The position numbers were made by a program, and so were the translations under genes. Below the pieces are notes generated by a model. That model saw only the letters and a list, made by a program, of their open reading frames with translations, was not told where the DNA came from and ran no database searches. DNA of 64,000 nucleotides, from NCBI GenBank assembly GCA_026018925.1, contig JAKSZU010000322.1, positions 62,001 to 126,000 on the forward strand, given 5' to 3'. The DNA comes from Tupaia tana. Taxonomy: Eukaryota; Chordata; Mammalia; Scandentia; Tupaiidae. This document shows, one piece after another, positions 49,290-62,450 of this stretch. Numbering within the stretch: position 1 is the first letter of the stretch; the number at the start of each line of letters is the position of its first letter.

Positions 49290-50900
49290 ACAGGGATAGA
49301 AGGCGAGAGGGGCTCCCTACCACACTAGCTTTGCTTGCTGGAGGCTGAATTATGAGTAGAAAATCTTCATTTCGCCTGTGCCCTGAAATATCTACTTCCC
49401 AGTATCCATGTGGAATCTTCTCAGAGAATGGCTCAACTCTTCTGCCTGGGAGAAAGGAGCAGAAGGGCTTATTAACAAAACAAAAGATGGAGCTGAGAGC
49501 CAGAGAGAAATTCTACCTTTAAAAAAATCGTAGAAAGGAAAAATTACCAAAAAAAAATGAGGAGACAGGAGCAGAGAGAGACAGAGACCTCAGAGACACA
49601 GAGACAGGGATAGAAGGCCAGAGGGGCTCCCTACCACACTAGCTTTGCTTGCTGGAGGCTGAATTATGAGTAGAAAATCTTCATTTCGCCTGTGCCCTGA
49701 AATATCTTGTTCCCAGTATCCATGTGGAAACTTCTCAGAGAATGGCTCAACTCTCCTGCCTGGGAGAAAGGAGCAGAAGGGCTTATTAACAAAACAAAAG
49801 ATGGAGCTGAGAGCCAGAGAGAAATTCTACATTTAAAAAAATCGTAAAAAGGAAAAATTACCCAAAAAAATGAGGAGACAGGAGCAGAGAGAGAAAGAGA
49901 CCTCAGAGACACAGAGACAGGGATAGAAGGCCAGAGGGGCTCCCTACCACACTAGCTTTGCATGCTGGAGGCTGAATTATGAGTAGAAAATCTTCATTTC
50001 GCCTGTGCCCTGAAATATCTTCTTCCCAGTATCCATGTGGAATCTTCTCAGAGAATGGCTCAACTCTTCTGCCTGGGAGAAAGGAGCAGAAGGGCTTATT
50101 AACAAAACAAAAGATGGAGCTGAGAGCCAGAGAGAAATTCTACCTTTAAAAAAATCGTAAAAAGGAAAAATTACAAAAAAACATGAGGAGACAGGAGCAG
50201 AGAGAGACAGAGACCTCAGAGACACAGAGACAGGGATAGAAGGCGAGAGGGGCTCCCTAGCACACTAGCTTTGATTGCTGGAGGCTGAATTATGAGTAGA
50301 AAATCTTCATTTCGCCTGTGCCCTGAAATATCTACTTCCCAGTATCCATGTGGAAACTTCTCAGAGAATGGCTCAACTCTTCTGCCTGGGAGAAAGGAGC
50401 AGAAGGGCTTATTAACAAAACAAAAGATGGAGCTGAGAGCCAGAGAGAAATTCTACCTTTAAAAAAATCGTAGAAAGGAAAAATTACCAAAAAAAATGAG
50501 GAGAGAGGAGCAGAGAGAGACAGAGACCTCAGAGACACAGAGACAGGGATAGAAGGCCAGAGGGGCTCCCTACCACACTAGCTTTGCTTGCTGGAGGCTG
50601 AATTATGAGTAGAAAATCTTCATTTCGCCTGTGCCCTGAAATATCTTGTTCCCAGTATCCATGTGGAATCTTCTCAGAGAATGGCTCAACTCTCCTGCCT
50701 GGGAGAAAGGAGCAGAAGGGCTTTTTAACAAAACAAAAGATGGAGCTGAGAGCCAGAGAGAAATTCTACATTTAAAAAAATCGTAAAAAGGAAAAATTAC
50801 CAAAAAAAAATGAGGAGACAGGAGCAGAGAGAGAAAGAGACCTCAGAGACACAGAGACAGGGATAGAAGGCCAGAGGGGCTCCCTACCACACTAGCTTTG
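49290..50900 (+). repeat. Local 941-bp (3-monomer) duplication
   Basis: 49290-49960 resembles 50230-50900 at an offset of about 941 bp: AAGGCGAGAGGGG, CTACTTCCCAG, ACTCTTCTGCC, AATCGTAGAAAGG, ATCTTGTTCCC and GAGAGAAAGAGACC recur in order. The monomer between (about 49.97-50.28 kb) has ATCTTCTTCCC and AAAACATGAGG and looks like a blend of its neighbours. Confidence 0.82.
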
Positions 50901-53900
50901 CATGCTGGAGGCTGAATTATGAGTAGAAAATCTTCATTTCGCCTGTGCCCTGAAATATCTAGTTCCAAGTATCCATGTGGAATCTTCTCAGAGAATGGCT
51001 CAACTCTCCTGCCTGGGAGAAAGGAGCAGAAGGGCTTATTAACAAAACAAAAGATGGAGCTGAGAGCCAGAGAGAAATTCTACCTTTAAAAATTCGTAAA
51101 AAGGAAAAATTACCAAAAAAATATGAGGAGACAGGAGCAGAGAGAGACAGAGACCTCAGAGACACAGATAGGGATAGAAGCCCAGAGGGGCTCCCAACCA
51201 CACTAGCTTTGCTTGCTGGAGGCTGAATTATGAGTAGAAAATATTCATTTCGCCTGTGCCCAGAAATATCTAGTTCCCTGTATCCATGTGGAATCTTCTC
51301 AGAGAATGGCTCAACTCTCCTGCCTGGGAGAAAGGAGCAGAAGGGCTTATTAACAAAACAAAAGATGGAGCTGAGAGCCAGAGAGAAATTCTACCTTTAA
51401 AAAAATCATAAAAAGGAAAAATTACCAAAAAAAATGATGAGACATGAGCAGAGGGAGACAGAGACCTCAGAGACACAGAGACAGGGATAGAAGGCCAGAG
51501 GGGCTCCCTACCACACTAGCTTTGCTTGCTGGAGGCTGAATTATGAGTAGAAAATCTTCATTTCGCCTGTGACCTGAAATATCTAGCTCCCAGTATCCAT
51601 GTGGAATCTTCTCAGAGAATGGCTCAACTCTCCTGCCTGGGAGAAAGGAGCAGAAGGGCTTATTAATAAAACAAAAGATGGAGCTGAGAGCCAGAGAGAA
51701 ATTCTACCTTTAAAAAAATCGTAGAAAGGAAAAATTACCAATAAAATGAGGAGACAGGAGCAGAGAGAGACAGAGACCTCAGAGACACAGAGACAGGGAT
51801 AGAAGGCCAGAGGGGCTCCCTACCACACTAGCTTTGCTTGCTGGAGGCTGAATTATGAGTAGAAAATCTTCATTTTGCCTGTGCCCTGAAATATCTCGTT
51901 CCCAGTATCCATGTGGAATCTTCTCAGAGAATGGCTCAACTCTCCTGCCTGGGAGAAAGGAGCAGAAGGGCTTATTAACAAAACAAAAGATGGAGCTGAG
52001 AGCCAGAGAGAAATTCTACTTTTAAAAAAATCGTAAAAAGGAAAAATTACCAAAAAAAAATGAGGAGACAGGAGCAGAGAGAGACAGAGACCTCAGAGAC
52101 ACAGAGACAGGGATAGAAGGCCAGAGGGGCTCCCTACCACACTAGCTTTGCTTTCTGGAGGCTGAATTATGAGTAGAAAATCTTCATTTCGCCTGTGCCC
52201 TGAAATATCTAGTTCCCAGTATCCATGTGGAAACTTCTCAGAGAATGGCTCAACTCTCCTGCCTGGGAGAAAGGAGCAGAAGGGCTTATTAACAAAACAA
52301 AAGATGGAGCTGAGAGCCAGAGAGAAATTCTACATTTAAAAAAATCGTAAAAAGGAAAAATTACCAAAAAAAATGAGGAGACTGGAGCAGAGAGAGACAG
52401 AGACGCAGAGACACAGAGACAAGTATAGAAGGCCAGAGGGGCTCCCTACCACACTAGCTTTGCTGGCTGGAGGCTGAATTATGAGTAGAACATCTTCATT
52501 TCACCTGTGCCCTGAAATATCTAGTTCCCCGTATCCTTGTGGAATCTTCTCAGAGAATGGCTCAACTCTCCTGCCTGGGAGAAAGGAGCAGAAGGGCTTA
52601 TTAACAAAACAAAAAATGGAGCTGAGAGCCAGAGAGAAATTCTACTTTTAAAAAAATCGTAAAAAGGAAAAATTACCAAATAAATTATGAGGAGACAGGA
52701 GCAGAGAGAGACAGAGACCTCAGAGACACAGAGACAGGGATAGAAGGCAAGAAGTGCTCCCTACCACACAAGCTTTGCTTGCTGGAGGCTGAATTATGAG
52801 TAGAAAATCTTCATTTCGCCTGTGCCCTGAAATATCTAGTTCCCAGTATCCATGTGGAATCTTCTCAGAGAATGGCTCAATTCTCCTGCCTGGGAGAATG
52901 GAGCTGAAGGGCTTATTAACAAAACAAAAGATGGAGATGAGAGCCAGAGAGGAATTCTTCCTTTAAAAAAATCTTAAAAAGGAAAAATTACCAAAAAGTG
53001 AGGAGACAGGAGCAGAGAGAGACAGAGATCTCAGAGACACAGAGACAGGGATAGAAGGCCAGAGGGGCTCCCTACCACACTAGCTTTGCTTGGTGGACTC
53101 TGAATTATGAGTAGAAAATCTTCATTTCGCCTGTGCCCTGAAATATCTAGTTCCCTGTATCCATGTGGAATCTTCTCAGAGAATGGCTCAACTCTCCTGC
53201 CTGGGAGAAAGGAGCAGAAGGGCTTATTAACAAAACAAAAGATGGAGCTGAGAGCCAGAGAGAAATTCTACCTTTAAAAAAATCATAAAAAGGAAAAATT
53301 ACCAAAAAAAATGAGGAGACATGAGCAGAGAGAGACAGAAACCTCAGAGACATAGAGACAGGGATAGAAGGCCAGAGGTGCTCCCTACCACACTAGTTTG
53401 CTTGCTGGAGGCTAAATTATGAGTAGAAAATCTTCATTTCGCCTGTGACCTGAATTATCTAGCTCCCAGTATCCATGTGGAATCTTCTCAGAGAATGGCT
53501 CAACTCTCCTGCCTGGGAGAAAGGAGCAGAAGGGCTTATTAACAAAACAAAAGATGGAGCTGAGAGCCAGAGAGAAATTCTACCTTTGAAAAAATCGTAA
53601 AAAGGAAAAATTACCAAAAAAAATGAGGAGAGAGGAGCAGAGAGAGACAGAGACCTCAGGGACACAGAGACAGGGATAGAAGGCCAGAGGGGCTCCCTAC
53701 CACACTAGCTTTGCTTGCTGGAGGCTGAATTATGAGTAGAAAATCTTCATTTCGCCTGTGCCCTGAAATATCTAGTTCCCAGTATCCATGTGGTATCTTC
53801 TCAGAGAATGGCTCAACTCTCCTGACTGGGAGAAAGGAGCAGAAGGGCTTATTAACAAAACAAAAGATGGAGCTGAGAGCCAGAGAGAAATTCTACCTTT

Positions 53901-56400
53901 AAAAAAATCGTAAAAAGGAATAATTACCAAAAAAAATATGATGAGACAGGAGTAGAGAGAGACAGAGACCTCAGATACACAGAGACAGGGATAGAAGGCC
54001 AGAGGGTCTCCCTACCACACTAGCTTTGCTTGCTGGAGGCTGAATTATGAGAAGAAAATCTTCATTTCGCCTGTGCCCTGAAATATCTAGTTCCCAGTAT
54101 CCATGTGGAATCTTCTCAGAGAATGGCTCAACTCTCCTGCCTGGGAGAAAGGAGCAGAAGGGCTTATTAACAAAACAAAAGATGGAGCTGAGAGCCAGAG
54201 AGAAATTCTACCTTTAAAATAATCGTAAAAAGAAAAATTACCAAAAAAATGAGGAGACAGGAGCAAAGAGAGACAGAGACCTCAGAGACACAGAGACAGG
54301 GATAGGAGGCCAGAGGGGCTCCCTACCACATTGCTTTGCTTGCTGGAAGCTGAATTATGAGTAGAAAATCTTCATTTCCCCTGTGCCCTGAAATATCTAG
54401 TTCCCAGTATCCATGTGGAATCTTCTCAGGGAATGGCTCAACTCTCCTGCCTGGGAGAAAGGAGCAGAAAGGCTTATTAACAAAACAAAAGATGGAGCTG
54501 AGAGCCAGAGAGAAATTCTACCTTTAAAAAAATCGTAAAAAGGAAAAATTACCAAAAAAATATGAGGAGACAGGAGCAGAGAGAGACAGAGACCTCAGAG
54601 ACACCGAGACAGGGATAGAAGGCCAGAGGGGCTCCCTACCACACTAGCTTTGCTTGCTGGAGGCTGAATTATGAGTAGAAAATCTTCATTTCGCCTGTGC
54701 CCTGAAATATCTATTTCCCAGTATCCATGTGGAATCTTCTCAGAGAATGGCTCAACTCTCCTGCCTGGGAGAAAGGAGCAGAAGGGCTTATTAACAAAAC
54801 AAAAGATGGAGCTGAGAGCCAGAGAGAAATTCTACCTTTAAAAAAATCGTAAAAAGAAAAATTACCAAAAAAAATGAGGAGACAGGAGCAGAGAGAGACA
54901 GAGACCTCAGAGACACAGAGACAGGGACAGAAGGCCAGAGGGGCTCCCTACCACACTAGCTTTGCTTGCTGGAGGCTGAATTATGAGTAGAAAATCTTCA
55001 TTTCGCCTGTGCCCTGAAATATCTATTTCCCAGTATCCATGTGGAATCTTCTCAGAGAATGGCTCAACTCTCCTGCCTGGGAGAAAGGAGCAGAAGGGCT
55101 TATTAACAAAACAAAAGATGGAGCTGAGAGCCAGAGAGAAATTCTACCTTTAAAAAAATCGTAGAAAGGTAAAATTACCAAAAAAAATGAGGAGACAGGA
55201 GCAGAGAGAGACAGAGACCTCAGAGACACAGAGACAGGGATAGAAGGCCAGAGGGGCTCCCTACCACACTAGCTTTGCTCTCTGGAGGCTGAATTATGAG
55301 TAGAAAATCTTCATTTCGCCTGTGCCCTGAAATATCTAGTTCCCAGTATCCATGTGGAAACTTCTCAGAGAATGGCTCAACTCTCCTGCCTTGGAGAAAG
55401 GAGCAGAAGGGCTTATTAACAAAACAAAAGATGGAGCTGAGAGCCAGAGAGAAATTCTACGTTTAAAAAAATCGTAAAAAGGAAAAATTACCAAAAAAAA
55501 AATGAGGAGACTGGAGCAGAGAGAGACAGAGACCTCAGAGACACAGAGACAAGGATAGAAGGCCAGAGGGGCTCCCTACCACACTAGCTTTGCTTGCTGG
55601 AGGCTGAATTATGAGTAGAAAATCTTTATTTCGCCTGTGCCCTGAAATATCTAGTTCCCAGTATCCATGTGGAATCTTCTCAGAGAATGGCTCAACTCTC
55701 CTGCCTGGGAGAAAGGAGCAGAAGGGCTTATTAACAAAACAAAAGATGGAGCTGAGAGCCAGAGAGAAATTCTACTTTTATAAAAATCGTAAAAAGGAAA
55801 AATTACCAAAATAAAAATGAGGAGACAGGAGCAGAGAGAGACAGAGACATCAGAGACACAGAGAGAGGGATAGAAGGCCAGAGGGGCTCCCTACCACACT
55901 AGCTTTGCTTTCTGGAGGCTGAATTATGAGTAGAAAATCTTCATTTCGCCTGTGCCCTGAAATATATAGTTCCCAGTATCCATGTGGAAACTTCTCAGAG
56001 AATGGCTCAACTCTCCTGCTTGGGAGTAAGGAGCAGAAGGGCTTATTAACAAAACAAAAGATGGAGCTGAGAGCCAGAGAGAAATTCTACATTTAAAAAA
56101 AATCGTAAAAAGGAAAAATTACCAAAAAAAAATGAGGAGACTGGAGCAGAGAGAGACAGAGACCTCAGAGACACAGAGACAGGGATAGAAGGCCAGAAGG
56201 GCTCCCTACCACACTAGCTTTGCTTGCTGGAGGCTGAATTATGAGTAGAACATCTTCATTTCGCCTGTGCCCTGAAATATATAGTTCCCAGTATCATTGT
56301 GGAATCTTCTCAGAGAATGGCTCAACTCTGCTGCCTGGAAGAAAGGAGCAGAAGGGCTTATTAACAAAACAAAAGATGGAGCTGAGAGCCAGAGAGAAAT
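50900..56400 (+). repeat. Array B stretch without an obvious higher-order register
   Basis: About 17-18 monomers in normal head-to-tail order. Individual monomers resemble types seen elsewhere (AAAATTCGTAAAAAGG near 51.09 kb; CCCTGTATCC near 51.28 and 53.15 kb; the AAGCTT/GAATTC pair at 52.77 and 52.95 kb), but I could not find a long neighbouring block in the same order. Private changes are scattered, for example CAATTCTCCTGCC, GGTGGACTCTG, TGAATTATCTAGC and GGTATCTTC. No gene or other element is embedded. Confidence 0.7.
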
Positions 56401-57990
56401 TATACCTTTAAAAAAATCTTAAAACGGAAAAATTACCAAAAAATATGAGGAGATAGGAGCAGAGGGAGACAGAGACCTCAGAGACACAGAGACAGTGATA
56501 GAAGGCCAGAGGGGCTCCCTACCACACTAGATTTGCTTGCTGGAGGCTGAAGTATGAGTAGAAAATCTTCATTTCGCCTGTGCCCTGAAATATCTAGTTC
56601 CCAGTATCCATGTGGAATCTTCTCAGAGAATGCCTCAACTCTCCTGCCTGGGAGAAAGGAGCAGAAGGGCTTATTAACAAAACAAAAGATGGAGCTGAGA
56701 GCCAGAGAGAAATTCTACCTTTAAAAAAATCGTAAAAAGGAAAAATTACTAAAAAAATATGAGGAGACAGGAGCAGAGAGAGACAGAGACCTCAGAGACA
56801 CAGAGACCGGGATGGAAGGCCAGAGGGGCTCCCTACCACACTAGCTTTGCTTGCTGGAGGCTGAATTATGAGTAGAACATCTTCATTTCGCCTGTGCCCT
56901 GAAATATCTAGTTCCCAGTATCCATGTGGAACCTTCTCAGAGAATGGCTCAACTCTCCTGCCTGGGAGAAAGGAGCAGAAGGGCTTATTAACAAAACAAA
57001 AGATGGAGCTGAGAGCCAGAGAGAAATTATTCCTTTAAAAAAATCGTAAAAAGGAAAAATTACCAAAAAAATTGAGGAGACAGGAGCAGAGAGAGAAAGA
57101 GACCTCAGAGACACAGAGACAGGGATAGAAGGCCAGAGGGGATCCCTACCACACTAGCTTTGCTTGCTGGAGGATGAATTATGAGCAGAAAATCTTCATT
57201 TCGCCTGTGACCTGAAATATCTCGTTCCCAGTGTCCATGTGGAATCTTCTCAGAGAATGGCTCAACTCTCCTGCCTGGGAGAAAGGAGCAGAAGGGCTTA
57301 TTAACAAAACAAAAGATGGAGCTGAGAGCCAGAGAGAAATTCTACCTTTAAAAATTCGTAAAAAGGAAAAATTACCAAAAAAATATGAGGAGACATTAGC
57401 AGAGAGAGACAGAGACGTCAGAGACACAGAGACAGGGATAAAAGGCCAGAGGGGGTCCCTACCACACTAGCTTTGCTTGCTGGAGGCTGAATTATGAGTA
57501 GAAAATCTTCATTTCGCCTGTGCCCCGAAATATCTAATTCCCAGTATCCATGTGGAATCTTCTCAGAGAATGGCTCAACTCTCCTGCCTGGGAGAAAGGA
57601 GCAGAAGTGCTTATTAACAAAACAAAAGATGGAGCTGAGAGCCAGAGAGAAATTCTACCTTTGAAAAAATCGTAAAAAGAAAAATTACCAAAAAAATGAG
57701 GAGACAGGAGCAGAGAGAGACAGCGAACTCAGAGACACAGAGACAGGAATAGGAGGCCAGAGGGGCTCCCTACCACACTAGCTTTGCTTGCTGGAAGCTG
57801 AATTATGAGTAGAAAATCTTCATTTCCCCTGTGCCCTGAAATATCTAGTTCCCAGTATCCATGTGGAATCTTCTCAGAGAATGGCTCAACTCTCCTGCCT
57901 GGGAGAAAGGAGCAGAAGGGCTTATTAACAAAACAAAAGATGGAGCTGAGAGCCAGAGAGAAATTCTCCCTTTAAAAAAATCGTAAAAAG
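56330..57990 (+). repeat. Segmental duplicate in array B related to 61970-63640
   Basis: Monomer order is shared at an offset of about 5640 bp (18 monomers): GGAAGAAAGG with AAACGG, AGACAGTGATAG, GACCGGGATGG, AAATTATTCC (57025/62664), GAGGGGATCCC, an AAAATTCGTAAAAAGG-type monomer (57350; AAAAATTTG at 62990), GAAGTGC, CTTTGAAAAAATCG and GGAAGCTGAATT. Differences are more frequent than in the 2193-bp duplication, so this match looks older. Right-copy limits are approximate. Confidence 0.75.
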
Positions 57991-58559
57991 GAAAAATTAC
58001 CAAAAAAAAAATGAGGAGAGAGGAGCAGAGAGAGACAGAGAACTCAGAGACACAGAGACAGGGATAGAAGGCCAGAGGGGCTCCCTACCACACTAACTTT
58101 GCTTTCTGGAGGCTGAATTATGAGTAGAAAATCTTCATTTCGCCTGTGCCCTGAAATATCTAGTTCCCAGTATCCATGTGGAAACTTCTCAGAGAATGGC
58201 TCAACTCTTCTGCCTGGTAGAAAGGAGCAGAAGGGCTTATTAACAAAACAAAAGATGGAGCTGAGAGCCAGAGAGAAATTCTACATTTAAAAAAATCGTA
58301 AAAAGGAAAAATTACCAAAAAAAAATGAGGAGACTGGAGCAGAGAGAGACAGAGACCTCAGAGACACAGAGACAGGGATAGAAGGCCAGAGGGGCTCCCT
58401 ACCACACTAGCTTTGCTTGCTGGAGGCTGAATTATGAGTAGAACATCTTCATTTCGCCTGTGCCCTGAAATATATAGTTCCCAGTATCATTGTGGAACCT
58501 TCTCAGAGAATGGCTCAACTCTCCTGCCTGGGAGAAAGGAGCAGAAGGGCTTATTAACA

Positions 58560-61500
58560 AAACAAAAGATGCAGCTGAGAGCCAGAGAGAAATTCTACAT
58601 TTAAAACAATCGTAAAAAAAGAAAAATTACCAAAAAAAATGAGGAGACAGGAGCAGAGAGAGACAGAGACCTCAGAGACACAGAGACAGGGATAGAAGGC
58701 CAGAGGGGCTCCCTACCACACTAGCTTTGCTTGCTGGAGTCTGAATTATGAGTAGAAAATCTTCATTTCGCCTGTGCCCTGAAATATCTATTTCCCAGTA
58801 TCCATGTGGAATCTTCTCAGAGAATGGCTCAACTCTCCTGCCTGGGAGAAAGGAGCAGAAGGGCTTATTAACAAAAGAAAAGATGGAGCTGAGAGCCAGA
58901 GAGAAATTCTACCTTTAAAAAAATCGTAAAAAGGAACAATTACCAAAAAAAATGAGGAGACAGGAGCAGAGAGAGACAGAGACCTCAGAGACACAGAGCC
59001 AGCGATAGAAGGCCAGAGGGGTTCCCTACCACACTTGCTTTACTTGCTGGAGCCTGAATTATGAGTAGAAAATCTTCATTTCGCCTGTGCCCTGAAATAT
59101 CTATTTCCCAGTATCCATGTGGAATCTTCTCAGAGAATGGCTCAACTCTCCTGCCTGGAAGAAAGGAGCAGAAGGGCTTATTAACAAAACAAAAGATGGA
59201 GCTGAGAGCCAGAGAGAAATTATACCTTTAAAAAAATCTTAAAACGGAAAAATTACCAAAAAATATGAGGAGACAGGAGCAGAGAGAGACAGAGACCTCA
59301 GAGACACAGAGACAGTGATAGAAGGCCAGAGGGGCTCCCTACCACACTAGCTTTGCTTGCTGGAGGCTGAATTATGAGTAGAAAATCTTCATTTCGCCTG
59401 TGCCCTGAAATATCTAGTTCAAGTATCCATGTGGAATCTTCTCAGAGAATGGCTCAACTCTCCTGCCTGGGAGAAAGGAGCAGAAGGGCTTATTAACAAA
59501 ACAAAAGATGGAGCTGAGAGCCAGAGAGAAATTCTACCTTTAAAAAAATCGTAAAAAAGGAAAAATTACTAAAAAAATATGAGGAGACAGGAGCAGAGAG
59601 AGACAGAGACCTCAGAGACACAGAGACAGGGATAGAAGGTCAGAGGAGCTCCCTACCACACTAGCTTTGCTTGCTGGAGCCTGAATTATGAGTAGAAAAT
59701 CTTCATTTCGCCGGTGCCCTGAAATATCTAGTTCCCAGTATCCATGTGGAATCTTCTCAGAGAATGGCTCAACTCTCCTGCCTGGGAGAAAGGAGCAGAA
59801 GGGCTTATTAACAAAACAAAAGATGGAGCTGAGAGCCAGAGAGAAATTCTACTTTTAAAAAAATCGTAAAAAGGAAAAATTACCAAAAAAAAATGAGGAG
59901 ACAGGAGCAGAGAGAGACAGAGACCTCAGAGACACAGAGACAGGGATAGAAGGCCAGAGGGGTTCCCTAACACACTAGTTTGGCTTGCTGGAGGCTGAAT
60001 TATGAGTAGAAACTCATCATTTCGCCTGTGCCCCGAAATATCTAGTTCCCAGTATCCATGTGGAATCTTCTCAGAGAATGGCTCAACTCTCCTGCCTGGG
60101 AGAAAGGAGCAGAAGGGCTTATTAACAAAACAAAAGATGGAGCTGAGAGTCAGAGAGAAATTCTACTTTAAAAAAAATCGTAAAAAGGAAAAATTACCAA
60201 AAAAAAATGAGGAGACAGGAGCAGAGAGAGACAGAGACCTCATAGACACAGAGACAGGGATAGAAGGCCAGAGGGGCTCCCTACCACACTAGCTTTGCTT
60301 GCTGGAGGCTGAATTATGAGTAGAAAATCTTCATTTCGCCTGTGCCCTGAAATATCTATTTCCCAGTATCCATGTGGAATCTTCTCAGAGAATGTCTCAA
60401 CTCTCCTGCCTGGGAGAAAGGAGCAGAAGGGCTTATTAACAAAACAAAAGATGGAGCTGAGAGCCAGAGAGAAATTCTACCTTTAAAAAAATCCGAAAAA
60501 GGAACAATTACCAAAAAAAATGAGGAGACAGGAGCAGAGAGAGACAGAGACCTCAGAGACACAGAGCCAGTGATAGAAGGCCAGAGGGGCTCCCTACCAC
60601 ACTTGCTTTAGTTGCTGGAGCCAGAATTATGAGTAGAAAATCTTCATTTCGCCTGTGCCCTGAAATATCTAGTTCCCAGTATTCATGTGGAATCTTCTCA
60701 GAGAATGGCTCAACTCTCCTGCCTGGAATAAAGGAGCAGAAGGGCTTATTAACAAAACAAAAGATGGAGCTGAGAGCCAGAGAGAAATTATACCTTTAAA
60801 AAAATCTTAAAACGGAAAAATTACCAAAAAATATGAGGAGACAGGAGCAGAGAGAGACAGAGACCTCAGAGACACAGAGACAGTGATAGAAGGCCAGAGG
60901 GCCTCCCTACCACACTAGATTTGCTTGCTGGAGGCTGAATTATGAGTAGAAAATCTTCATTTCGCCTGTGCCCTGAAATATCTAGTTCCCAGTATCCATG
61001 TGGAATCTTCTCAGAGAATGGCTCAACTCTCCTGCCTGGGAGAAAGGAGCAGAAGGGCTTATTAATAAAACAAAAGATGGAGCTGAGAGCCAGAGAGAAA
61101 TTCTACCTTTAAAAAAATCGTAGAAAGGAAAAATTACCAAAAAAAATGAGGAGACAGGATCAGAGATAGACAGAGACCTCAGAGACACAGAGACAGGGAT
61201 AGAAGGCCAGAGGGGCTCCCTACCACACTAGCTTTGCTTGCTGGAGGCTGAATTATGAGTAGAAAATCTTCATTTCGCCTGTGCCCTGAAATATCTAGTT
61301 CCCAGTATCCATGTGGAATCTTCTCAGAGAATGGCTCAACTCTCCTGCCTGGGAGAAAGGAGTAGAAGGGCTTATTAACAAAACAAAAGATGCAGCTGAG
61401 AGCCAGAGAGAAATTCTACATTTAAAACAATCGTAAGAAAAGAAAAATTACCAAAAATATGAGGAGACAGGAGCAGAGAGAGACAGAGACCTCAGAGACA

Positions 61501-62450
61501 CAGAGACAGGGATAGAAGGCCAGAGGGGCTCCCTACCACACTAGCTTTGCTTGCTGGAGGCTGAATTATGAGTAGAAAATCTTCATTTCGCCTGTGCCAT
61601 GAAATATCTATTTCCCAGTATCCATATGGAATCTTCTCAGAGAATGGCTCAACTCTCCTGCCTGGGAGAAAGGAACAGAAGGGCTTATTAACAAAAGAAA
61701 AGATGGAGCTGAGAGCCAGAGAGAAATTCTACCTTTAAAAAAATCGTAAAAAGGAACAATTACCAAAAAAAATGAGGAGACAGGAGCAGAGAGAGACAGA
61801 GACCTCAGAGACACAGAGCCAGCGATAGAAGGCCAGAGGTGTTCCCTACCATACTTGCTTTACTTGCTGGAGCCTGAATTATGAGTAGAAAATCTTCATT
61901 TCGCCTGTGCCCTGAAATACCTAGTTCCCAGTATCCATGTGGAATCTTCTCAGAGAATGGCTCAACTCTCCTGCCTGGAAGAAAGGAGCAGAAGGGCTTA
62001 TTAACAAAACAAAAGATGGAGCTGAGAGCCAGAGAGAAATTATACCTTTAAAAAAATCTTAAAACGGAAAAATTACCAAAAAATATGAGGAGACAGGAGC
62101 AGAGAGAGACAGAGACCTCAGAGACACAGAGACAGTGATAGAAGGCCAGAGGGGCTCCCTACCACACTAGCTTTGCTTGCTGGAGGCTGAATTATGAGTA
62201 GAAAATCTTCATTTCGCCTGTGCCCTGAAATATCTAGTTCAAGTATCCATGTGGAATCTTCTCAGAGAATGGCTCAACTCTCCTGCCTGGGAGAAAGGAG
62301 CAGAAGGGCTTATTAACAAAACAAAAGATGGAGCTGAGAGCCAGAGAGAAATTCTACCTTTAAAAAAATCGTAAAAAGGAAAAATTACTAAAAAAATATG
62401 AGGAGACAGGAGCAGAGAATGACAGAGACCTCAGAGACACAGAGACCGGG
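58560..62450 (+). repeat. 9-monomer (2820-bp) duplication, copies at 58560-59630 and 61380-62450
   Basis: Shared markers: GATGCAGCTGAG (58569/61390), AAAACAATCG, AACAAAAGAAAAG, GGAACAATTACC, GAGCCAGCGATAG, GTTCCCTACCA, ACTTGCTTTACTTGC, GGAAGAAAGG, AAACGG, AGACAGTGATAG, and a shortened CTAGTTCAAGTATCC (59418/62238). The intervening 59630-61380 belongs to other register blocks, including the match to 47.4-48.5 kb. Confidence 0.82.
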
